From Anaerolineae bacterium (GTDB lineage: Bacteria; Chloroflexota; Anaerolineae; Anaerolineales; Villigracilaceae): a DNA stretch of 6,980 nt. Below, piece by piece: positions 1-4,977 of the stretch. The DNA is taken from NCBI GenBank assembly GCA_017303735.1, contig JAFLCF010000216.1:1-6980 (forward strand), read 5' to 3'. The position numbers and the translations under genes are program-made. A model generated the notes under the pieces. The model saw only the letters and a program-made list of their open reading frames with translations, was not told where the DNA came from and ran no database searches. Numbering within the stretch: position 1 is the first letter of the stretch; each line of letters begins with the position of its first letter.

Positions 1-1
1 A

Positions 2-757
2 ATGAACAAAATCGAAATCGAAAACCTCTCCCTCCAATACGCCGATGGCGCGGAATCATTGCGCAGCATCAGCATGGGAATCCGTCAGAATGCTGTGACC
101 GTTCTCTTCGGTCCGGCAGGAGGCGGAAAATCCACCTTGCTGCGTTGTCTCAACCGCCTCAACGATCTGACCGACATCCGCACCAGTTCCGGTCGCATCT
201 TGATCGACGGTGAAAACATCCTCGACCCCAAAACGGATGTGATCGCTCTGCGCCGCAAAGTGGGCATGGTCTTTGCAAGACCCGTGCCGCTTCCCATGAG
301 CATCCGCGAGAACATCACCTACGGGTTGGAACTTGCCGGTGAAAAGCGCCGTGTAAAACTGGATGAAGCCGTTGAACGCAGTCTCAAACTCGCTGCGATT
401 TGGGATGAAGTCAAAGATCGTCTCAACGACCCAGCCGTCGCCCTCTCTGGCGGACAGCAACAACGCGTCTGCCTAGCGCGAGTGTTGGCATTGCAACCTG
501 AGATCATCCTGCTCGATGAACCCACTTCCGGGCTTGACCCTATCTCCACGGGCAAAGTGGAGATGGCGCTACAAGAATTGAAAAAGAATTACACCGTCAT
601 CCTCGTTCCCCACTCGGTGCAACAAGCCGCCCGCACTGCCGATCATGCTGCATTTTTCTTGCAAGGCGAGCTCATCGAATACGATGAGGGCAAGACGATG
701 TTCACAACGCCCAAGCAAAAGAAGACCGAAGATTACATTATGGGACGTTTCGGTTAA
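2..757 (+). CDS. pstB: PstB-type phosphate ABC transporter ATP-binding protein, with a variant Q-loop
   Basis: A cytoplasmic ATPase that would power phosphate import with PstA/PstC membrane partners, which are not in this window. The 251 residues match the usual PstB length. Visible ABC motifs are Walker A GPAGGGKST (37-45), signature LSGGQQQR (148-155), Walker B IILLDEP (168-174) with catalytic E173, D-loop SGLDP (176-180) and H-loop H204. PstB-like stretches include the segment after the Q-loop (PLPMSIRENITYG) and the QQAAR...ADHAAFF...GELIEYDEG block near the C-terminus. The odd point is the Q-loop: the usual Gln of the GMVFQ-type motif is Ala here (GMVFARP, A92, codon GCA). The ATG is at base 2, so any ribosome binding site lies outside the window. 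No phoU follows; a hairpin terminator comes directly after the stop. Membership of the PstB family is firm. Phosphate as substrate is inferred from the family and is less certain because of the variant Q-loop. Confidence 0.88.
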   Translation: MNKIEIENLSLQYADGAESLRSISMGIRQNAVTVLFGPAGGGKSTLLRCLNRLNDLTDIRTSSGRILIDGENILDPKTDVIALRRKVGMVFARPVPLPMSIRENITYGLELAGEKRRVKLDEAVERSLKLAAIWDEVKDRLNDPAVALSGGQQQRVCLARVLALQPEIILLDEPTSGLDPISTGKVEMALQELKKNYTVILVPHSVQQAARTADHAAFFLQGELIEYDEGKTMFTTPKQKKTEDYIMGRFG

Positions 758-761
758 GACA

Positions 762-791
762 AAACGGACTATTGCGAGCAATAGTCCGTTT
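762..791. terminator. Bidirectional hairpin terminator between pstB and pncB
   Basis: AAACGGACTATTGC (762-775) and its exact reverse complement (778-791) form a 14-bp perfect inverted repeat around GA. As RNA this would be about a 13-bp stem with a CGAG loop. It starts 4 nt after the pstB stop and lies 34 nt beyond the minus-strand pncB stop. The T-run is short and interrupted on the plus side (TTTCATCATT) and TTTT on the minus side. It most likely ends both convergent transcripts. Confidence 0.8.
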
Positions 792-819
792 CATCATTCT
801 TCATTCATCCTTCATCATT
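790..819. repeat. Short degenerate TTCAT tandem tract
   Basis: A low-complexity pyrimidine-rich stretch on the plus strand. TTCATCATT occurs at 790-798 and again at 811-819, with the related TTCATTCAT at 800-808 between them. It fills most of the gap between the terminator hairpin and the pncB stop. No coding capacity is evident. It may be a simple expandable repeat or just part of the terminator's downstream U-rich sequence. Confidence 0.5.
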
Positions 820-825
820 TGCTCT

Positions 826-2169
826 TCACCACACCCGTTCCAAATTCTCATTCTCCCCCACCTTACGCCCCACCTTCGCCATATCGATCCATTCTCCGTG
901 GACCTTGACCCGCACCACATCCGCCGTGAAATCGGTACTGGTTCCATTGCCATTGCTAAAGAGATACGAACCCACCGCATAAATATCAGCAGGCACACCC
1001 AGCTTCTCAAACTTGCGGATCTTCTCTGGAGCAAACCCACCGGAGACCACGATCTTCACACTGTGACAAAATTCCTTCGCCGCCTCTTTCCAAGACGCAG
1101 GCAGGTCCCAACGTTCCCAGGCATTATCCAACCCCGAGCGGACGTTGAACACCAGCCGCGGGTTGACGCCTAGATCTAACGCTGGCTCGCCGAGGGGCGT
1201 AACAGACACATCGCGCAAATTCCCACCCGTATCCAAACGGATGCCATAGAGTTTATATTTCTCGGCTTCTTCGGTATTCCCAGCATCCATTAGCTCACGA
1301 TACTTTGCGAACATCGCATCCAAAGTCCGCAGCGAGTCACGAACCGAGTCATTGTTGAAATCCACCAAGGCAATGCGCGGAATGCGGGCGGGCAAAATGT
1401 GTGAGAACTGCATCATCGCCTCTGCTGTATCGCCAAGGAAAGAGGCGATCGCCGCATGAGCCACCGTCCCGCCGCCTGCGCCGCCCCACCAATCTCCCTG
1501 CGCATCGGTAGAGACGAAAGCCCCCAATTCCTGTGCATGGTCTTTATTGAAACGCTGCAAGGCAATGTTATAAGCATACCCATCGGCAGCCTGCACTTCA
1601 TGCACATCAAAACGCGCCGGGAAGAACAAAACCGGTTTGCCTTTTGCAGCCACGAGAGTCTCATATACATTTGTGGCTACACGACTTGAGCGAGTGAGGA
1701 TTCCCAAAGTTGGTGTTTCCAACAACGCAAAGTCACGATACCGTCCACGCACTTTGATGACCGGTTGAATCTTGCTCGGGTCGCCATCATACTTGACTGT
1801 CGTCCCATCTTGCACAGCCCATACTTCCAGCTTGCCAGATGTATCAATAAATTCATCGCCGTCAAAATAACCAGAGCAATGCTTCAGCATCTCCAGCGAT
1901 TTATCCACACCCACAACGGTGGTCTTGCCCATGCGGCGTGTGAACCACTGCATCTCTACTTCAATATCACCCACAGCGATTTGCTCAGGAGACATGCCTT
2001 CAGGCAAATTATGATAATTACCCGAATAGGTATAACCCTCCTTCGAAAGTGTCGTCAGCATGCGGTTGATATTCTCGAAGTATTTATCAGAATACCAGCC
2101 ACGCCGCATCCGCTCAATATCTAATTTAAAAGTCTCGTTCGTTAATCGTTTACCATCAAAAATGGACAT
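826..2169 (-). CDS. pncB: Nicotinate phosphoribosyltransferase
   Basis: Condenses nicotinate with PRPP, coupled to ATP hydrolysis, to give nicotinate mononucleotide, the entry step of the Preiss-Handler NAD+ route. The 447 residues fit the family. Recognisable NAPRTase features are the N-terminal GWYSDKYF (24-31), ETPTLGILTR (151-160), the GTVAH stretch with H238 where NAPRTases carry the phosphorylated catalytic His, the phosphate-site-like IRLDTGG (310-316), and IVVSGGFAPEKI (373-384) followed by YAVGSYLF (397-404), typical of the C-terminal half of the alpha/beta barrel. Cytosolic, with no signal peptide. It is the last gene of the operon. The ATG lies 6 nt after the kptA stop, with a weak AAAGGA (2180-2185) 10 nt upstream inside kptA. 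The TGA is followed by the shared terminator hairpin. Identification is confident from motifs; the exact subfamily was not determined. Confidence 0.93.
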   Translation of the reverse strand: MSIFDGKRLTNETFKLDIERMRRGWYSDKYFENINRMLTTLSKEGYTYSGNYHNLPEGMSPEQIAVGDIEVEMQWFTRRMGKTTVVGVDKSLEMLKHCSGYFDGDEFIDTSGKLEVWAVQDGTTVKYDGDPSKIQPVIKVRGRYRDFALLETPTLGILTRSSRVATNVYETLVAAKGKPVLFFPARFDVHEVQAADGYAYNIALQRFNKDHAQELGAFVSTDAQGDWWGGAGGGTVAHAAIASFLGDTAEAMMQFSHILPARIPRIALVDFNNDSVRDSLRTLDAMFAKYRELMDAGNTEEAEKYKLYGIRLDTGGNLRDVSVTPLGEPALDLGVNPRLVFNVRSGLDNAWERWDLPASWKEAAKEFCHSVKIVVSGGFAPEKIRKFEKLGVPADIYAVGSYLFSNGNGTSTDFTADVVRVKVHGEWIDMAKVGRKVGENENLERVW

Positions 2170-2175
2170 ATCTTT

Positions 2176-2727
2176 TTATTCCTTTGGGAAATCAATAAAC
2201 TGGGGTGGAATATTCTGCGCCAGATAATGCTCCGGCTCAGGAGAATAAAACTCGACGCCTGCTTGTTGCGCCTCCCCCGCGTGAACGACCAATAAACGGA
2301 CATCATCCGTCCGACGCCCACCGACATTTAATGCTCGCTCCGTATTCGCAGACAGATGCACATACTGACGCTTCATAGAACGCAACCCTTCCCTACGAAT
2401 GGCTTTCTCGGCTTGTGGAGTTGTTCCATGATACAAAATATCGGGCGGGGTTACCGGTTCATACATCACATGTTCCACTTTACTATGCCCATACAAAGCG
2501 CGAATGCGTCCATCCTTCACCTCGAAACGTTTCTTGCCATCCAACTCGCCATTCAACACTTTGCGCCAATCTTCATCGCTATAAACATCTGTCGATTTTT
2601 CTTCAACCAATCTCTTCAAATCTTCAAAGGCTACAAATCCTTGCTCATCCAAATGCAAGCCGAAATCATTAGCGCGATGACGCAGAACCAGTGAAATGAA
2701 CTTGGAAAGCCTTGTTGGATTTGCCAT
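2176..2727 (-). CDS. kptA: RNA 2'-phosphotransferase (Tpt1/KptA family)
   Basis: Family enzymes remove an internal RNA 2'-phosphate in two steps using NAD+. They first ADP-ribosylate the phosphate, releasing nicotinamide, and then transesterify to give 2'-OH RNA and ADP-ribose 1'',2''-cyclic phosphate. At 183 residues the length is typical. The catalytic Arg-His-Arg-Arg set is visible: R16-H17 in SLVLRHR, R67 in KKRFEV, and R120 in KRQYVHLS. The NAD-binding lobe shows LYHGT (98-102), HLS (124-126) and VGGRR (135-139). The N-terminal winged-helix-like RNA lobe spans roughly residues 1-90. All key residues are present, so activity is likely. The ATG begins 2 nt after the upstream gene's TAG, and an AGG that ends at that stop is the probable ribosome binding site, so translation is probably coupled. 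Most bacteria lack a known 2'-phosphorylated tRNA substrate, so the RNA target here is unknown. Confidence 0.93.
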   Translation of the reverse strand: MANPTRLSKFISLVLRHRANDFGLHLDEQGFVAFEDLKRLVEEKSTDVYSDEDWRKVLNGELDGKKRFEVKDGRIRALYGHSKVEHVMYEPVTPPDILYHGTTPQAEKAIRREGLRSMKRQYVHLSANTERALNVGGRRTDDVRLLVVHAGEAQQAGVEFYSPEPEHYLAQNIPPQFIDFPKE

Positions 2728-2729
2728 CT

Positions 2730-3737
2730 CTACCTGATCTCATCCGTGGATTTGACAATATGCATCCCAGCTTTGGCAAAGCGGACATACGCCTCATTCG
2801 CCGCCTCGGTATGATCCACCACCCCGGGCACCACCACCGCTGACGAACAATCGTCGAGCAGGTAGACCTTCTTCGCCAGGTCAGGGTCGGTTGCCAGAAT
2901 ATCGTCCAGCAAGTCTTGCACCGTCCACGCCACGCAGTGACTCTTTGCCTGCCCGGCGATGTAGAGCTTATCCACATCTTGCAGGTGCTGAATAAATTGC
3001 GAGTCGCGTACACCCAACACCTCCTCCATCGGACCTGTCAACACTTCGGGACCGACCACTGAGTAATTTTCAGTAAATGGCTTATCGCCTTTGATAGCAA
3101 AGTGAGGTTGGTCAATTCGTGCATGCGAATGGAAGAAGATCGCTTCTTCCACGGCAGGGACAAGCGCATGACCAATGCCACCCAACATGGCGTGATAGGG
3201 CCAGATGGTTAGCGCATATTTGCCTTTCTTCTTGAGAGTCTCTGCATAGTGGAGCACCATCTGCTGACCATATTCCGGCGCAATACCAAATTGGTGTGCA
3301 AGCGCAGGGTTGAACTTCCACTTGCCAGATTGCACCTCGTCCACGTGGATGTCCGTGTATGGCGCGGGATGATTTCCTTGTGCATCTACAAAGAAGATGG
3401 GATGAAATATCTGCTGTGATGTGTGGGTATCCATCGTGGCGATGATGTGAGTCAACTTGCCGAGGTTGCGATAAATGAACTCGCACAAGCGGACGTTATC
3501 TTCCACGGCGCCGTTTCCGCTGCGCCCGCCTACGAAGAGTTCAAAGCCAGGCATACAGAACGTGTTTTGCACGTCGATCAGCATCAGGGAGATTCGCTCA
3601 CTGGAAGTTGCGGCAGGCTTGAGGTCGTGTTGAAGCGCGAATGCTCGGGCTTGGTCAGCGCGGGCGGCGTAATCCACTTTCCAAATTTCGCCCACGTGGG
3701 CAGCATCAAAAAAATCAGGGATTGGAAGTTGTGACAT
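2730..3737 (-). CDS. Nicotinamidase-like cysteine hydrolase (isochorismatase superfamily, enlarged)
   Basis: Probably hydrolyses nicotinamide to nicotinate and ammonia. The catalytic triad of PncA-type enzymes can be placed: D55 in LMLIDVQNTF, K216 in IKGDKPFTENYS (compare the PncA KG...YS motif), and nucleophile C268 in AGQAKSHCVAWTVQDL. The metal site that separates nicotinamidases from many relatives also appears present: D103 and H105 in MDTHT, probably H112, and H182 in WPYH. At 335 residues it is far longer than ordinary PncA (about 180-220). There is an N-terminal extension of about 48 residues, and H105 and H182 are 77 residues apart against about 20 in PncA, giving an insert at roughly 113-178. 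It sits between the NrtR-type regulator (9-nt gap) and kptA (2-nt gap). The operon strongly favours nicotinamide as substrate, but another amide is possible. I leave the symbol blank because of the unusual size. Confidence 0.85.
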   Translation of the reverse strand: MSQLPIPDFFDAAHVGEIWKVDYAARADQARAFALQHDLKPAATSSERISLMLIDVQNTFCMPGFELFVGGRSGNGAVEDNVRLCEFIYRNLGKLTHIIATMDTHTSQQIFHPIFFVDAQGNHPAPYTDIHVDEVQSGKWKFNPALAHQFGIAPEYGQQMVLHYAETLKKKGKYALTIWPYHAMLGGIGHALVPAVEEAIFFHSHARIDQPHFAIKGDKPFTENYSVVGPEVLTGPMEEVLGVRDSQFIQHLQDVDKLYIAGQAKSHCVAWTVQDLLDDILATDPDLAKKVYLLDDCSSAVVVPGVVDHTEAANEAYVRFAKAGMHIVKSTDEIR

Positions 3738-3742
3738 GAGTA

Positions 3743-3749
3743 GCTCCTA
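3743..3749 (-). promoter_or_regulatory. Ribosome binding site overlapping the upstream stop codon (translational coupling)
   Basis: On the minus strand the nrtR-like gene's TAG stop (3749-3747) runs into AGGAGC (3748-3743), a good Shine-Dalgarno 5 nt before the hydrolase ATG (3737-3735). A ribosome terminating on the regulator would sit on the start signal of the next gene, suggesting coupled expression. Confidence 0.7.
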
Positions 3750-4412
3750 AAGGAAAACGATCTCTTTTGTTTTGAACTGATACAACATGGCAGGACGATG
3801 CGCCCCGGCAATATCTTTTTTGCCCGTCTCTTTGAGTAGACCGGTCGCCAGCATGCGTTTGCGGAAGTTGCGTTTATCGAGCTTGTCGTTGATGATGCAT
3901 TCGTACATGCTTTGCAATTCAGAGAGGCGGAATTGTTTTGGCATCAAGCCATAGACGATGTTGCTATAACTAACCTTGGCGCGCAGACGTGTGACAGCGT
4001 AACCGATGATGGCTTTATGATCGAAAGCAAGTTTGGGGAGATGGTCAACCGGCAGCCAGGTGAGGTCTGTGATTTTGTCTGATTCAGGTTGCGGCAAACT
4101 TTGCCAGGGAATGAGCGCGATATACGCCACCGTGATGACGCGTGAACGCGGGTCACGTTTGGGCTCGCCGAAGGTGTAAAGCTGTTCCATATACACATCG
4201 CTCACGCCTGTCTTTTCAATGAGCACACGCTGCGCGGCATCATCCAGCGACTCGCCTTTTTTGATGAACCCGCCTGGCAAAGACCAATCATTACGAAACG
4301 GCTCTTCTGCCCGTTTGACCAGCATCACTTTCAATCGATTCTCGTTGACCGTGAACAAGACCAGGTCAACAGTTACGCCGGGAGATTCGAAACCTTCATA
4401 CTTAGTGTTCAT
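3747..4412 (-). CDS. nrtR: NrtR-type transcriptional regulator: degenerate Nudix domain plus C-terminal winged helix
   Basis: NrtR proteins repress NAD biosynthesis and salvage genes and use ADP-ribose-type ligands as effector. Residues 10-140 form a Nudix domain. The Nudix box is at 48-70, with G48, E54, R62, E66 and G69 kept, but the Glu after the Arg is V63 and the second Glu of the EE pair is K67. Losing two acidic metal ligands argues against hydrolysis and for ligand sensing. Residues about 150-221 match the NrtR DNA-binding domain: LSELQSMYECI, LDKRNFRKRMLATGLL (178-193) and AHRPAMLYQF (204-213). The 221-residue length is typical. The ATG at 4412 has no Shine-Dalgarno and lies just downstream of a strong promoter, so the mRNA may be nearly leaderless. 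It heads the NAD salvage operon, so autoregulation is likely. The alternative, an active ADP-ribose pyrophosphatase with the same architecture, is less likely given V63 and K67. Confidence 0.87.
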   Translation of the reverse strand: MNTKYEGFESPGVTVDLVLFTVNENRLKVMLVKRAEEPFRNDWSLPGGFIKKGESLDDAAQRVLIEKTGVSDVYMEQLYTFGEPKRDPRSRVITVAYIALIPWQSLPQPESDKITDLTWLPVDHLPKLAFDHKAIIGYAVTRLRAKVSYSNIVYGLMPKQFRLSELQSMYECIINDKLDKRNFRKRMLATGLLKETGKKDIAGAHRPAMLYQFKTKEIVFL

Positions 4413-4426
4413 TATACACTTAGTAT
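4398..4426. repeat. Imperfect inverted repeat spanning the nrtR start codon
   Basis: ATACTTAGTG (4398-4407) and CACTTAGTAT (4417-4426) are inverted copies with one mismatch in 10, separated by 9 nt that contain the ATG (4412-4410). ACTTAGT also occurs as an 18-bp direct repeat (4400-4406 and 4418-4424). It could be a second operator half extending the TTATAC palindrome into the coding region, or an RNA hairpin with the start codon in its loop if transcription begins upstream. Confidence 0.5.
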
Positions 4427-4428
4427 AA
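4412..4428. promoter_or_regulatory. Candidate NrtR operator, palindrome TTATAC-N5-GTATAA
   Basis: TTATAC (4412-4417) and GTATAA (4423-4428) are perfect inverted arms around ACTTA. The palindrome covers the whole -10 element and the predicted start site of the operon promoter, the expected place for a repressor. It is AT-rich and dimer-sized like known NrtR sites. I assign it to NrtR only by position. Confidence 0.65.
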
Positions 4429-4449
4429 CAAGTTCAGCGGTTCTGTCAA
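4422..4449 (-). promoter_or_regulatory. Sigma-70-type promoter of the NAD salvage operon
   Basis: On the minus strand, TTGACA (4449-4444) is separated by 16 nt from TATACT (4427-4422). This is a consensus -35 with a 5/6 -10. Transcription would begin near 4415, only about 3 nt before the nrtR-like ATG at 4412, predicting a leaderless or nearly leaderless transcript. A second TATAAT (4416-4411) overlaps the ATG but would start transcription inside the gene. Confidence 0.75.
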
Positions 4450-4465
4450 GACCAAAAGAAGTTTC

Positions 4466-4478
4466 GCGTTCAGAACGC
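4466..4478. repeat. 13-bp palindrome GCGTTC-A-GAACGC upstream of the NAD operon promoter
   Basis: A perfect odd-centred palindrome, flanked by TTT(C) on the left and AAA on the right. It lies 16 bp upstream of the minus-strand -35 and about 100 bp upstream of the plus-strand -35. It could be an activator or repressor site for either divergent unit. The rest of the 4429-4580 stretch shows no gene, RNA or other repeat that I can support. Confidence 0.35.
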
Positions 4479-4580
4479 AAAACCTTTTGAAGTTCTGATC
4501 GCCTGATACTTTTCGCCGGGAAAAGAAAACGAGTGCAAGCAAAGGTGAACCCTATATGTATGCCTTTGTCTTCAACTATA

Positions 4581-4607
4581 TTGACAAACGATATATCGCG
4601 TGATAAT
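4581..4607 (+). promoter_or_regulatory. Promoter of the padR-DUF2812 unit
   Basis: TTGACA at 4581-4586 is a consensus -35. The best -10 is GATAAT (4602-4607, 15-nt spacer), with TAATAT (4604-4609, 17-nt spacer) as an alternative. Transcription would start near 4614-4616, giving a leader of about 30 nt before the padR ATG at 4645. The ATATATCG repeats overlap the spacer, the -10 and the leader. Confidence 0.65.
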
Positions 4608-4628
4608 ATATCGATACACGATATATCG
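4589..4628. promoter_or_regulatory. Candidate PadR operator: three ATATATCG copies at exact 15-bp spacing
   Basis: ATATATCG occurs at 4591-4598, 4606-4613 and 4621-4628. The outer two are part of perfect 10-bp palindromes CGATATATCG (4589-4598 and 4619-4628), 30 bp apart; the middle copy is a half-site. They lie over the padR promoter, so PadR autorepression by dimers on neighbouring sites is the natural reading. Confidence 0.65.
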
Positions 4629-4644
4629 AAAGGCGACACACAGA

Positions 4645-4962
4645 ATGCCTCACAAAATAGAAAAATACTTACCACTCACCGAATCCACCGCTTACACCCT
4701 GCTTGCCCTGGCGGAGCCGCTGCACGGTTATGGCGTGATGCAGAAAGTGGAAGCGATGAGCCAGGGCACAGTCAAGATCGGACCGGGCACGCTCTATGGC
4801 GCGTTCACCACACTGGAGAGTGAAGGATTGATCGTCAAAGTCGGCGAGAATGACAGACGCAAGACCTATGCACTTACAGACAAAGGCAGGGCGCTCATCA
4901 AAGAACACATCCGGCGCGCCGCTATCATGGTTGGAAATGGAAAAATGACTCAGGGCTGGTAG
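4645..4962 (+). CDS. PadR-family transcriptional regulator
   Basis: A small (105-residue) winged-helix DNA-binding protein, normally a dimeric repressor. The PadR signature is clear: LTESTAYTLLALAEPLHGYGVMQ (11-33) covers the first helices with the conserved HGYG. KIGPGTLYGAFTTLESEGLI (44-63) contains the recognition helix. RRKTYALTDKG (71-81) is the wing. The C-terminal dimerisation helix is short (82-97), placing it in the compact PadR group. I chose the ATG at 4645 over an in-frame GTG at 4600 because the added 15 residues would be encoded by the operator repeats, and because GAAAGG lies 11 nt before 4645. The DUF2812 gene follows by 15 nt; PadR and DUF2812 genes are often paired. It is divergent from the NAD operon, with no evidence that it controls it. 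The inducing ligand is unknown. Confidence 0.92.
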   Translation: MPHKIEKYLPLTESTAYTLLALAEPLHGYGVMQKVEAMSQGTVKIGPGTLYGAFTTLESEGLIVKVGENDRRKTYALTDKGRALIKEHIRRAAIMVGNGKMTQGW

Positions 4963-4973
4963 CCCTAGGAGGT
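4952..4973 (+). promoter_or_regulatory. Hairpin and strong Shine-Dalgarno at the padR/DUF2812 junction
   Basis: AGGGCT (4952-4957) and AGCCCT (4961-4966) form a 6-bp stem with loop GGT. The padR stop TAG (4960-4962) straddles the loop and stem. The stem ends directly before AGGAGG (4967-4972), which is 5 nt from the DUF2812 ATG. A ribosome finishing padR would melt the hairpin, so it may couple translation. The Shine-Dalgarno is certain; the hairpin's role is a guess. Confidence 0.5.
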
Positions 4974-4977
4974 AACA

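Noticed and set aside
772..1173. Plus-strand reading frame over the terminator and the 3' part of pncB
   Set aside because: It begins inside the terminator stem and is antisense to a clearly conserved gene; its composition looks like a shadow frame.
2176..2727. ADP-ribosylating toxin or rifampicin ADP-ribosyltransferase
   Set aside because: The N-terminal RNA lobe with R16-H17 and the full Arg-His-Arg-Arg set identify Tpt1/KptA; there is no antitoxin-like neighbour.
4589..4628. Replication iterons or a CRISPR-like array
   Set aside because: Only three short copies, no spacers of array size, no replication or cas genes nearby; the position over a promoter favours an operator.
4600..4644. Upstream GTG start adding 15 residues to PadR
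   Set aside because: The extension would be encoded by the ATATATCG operator repeats and lies upstream of the likely transcription start; the ATG at 4645 begins a typical PadR N-terminus.
4413..4644. Riboswitch or NAD-sensing RNA leader
   Set aside because: The NAD operon has almost no predicted leader, and I see no conserved aptamer-like fold in the remaining intergenic sequence.
4412..4675. An 87-residue minus-strand reading frame across the divergent promoter region
   Set aside because: It covers both promoters, both operators and the start of padR, shows no recognisable domain and has no supporting ribosome binding site.
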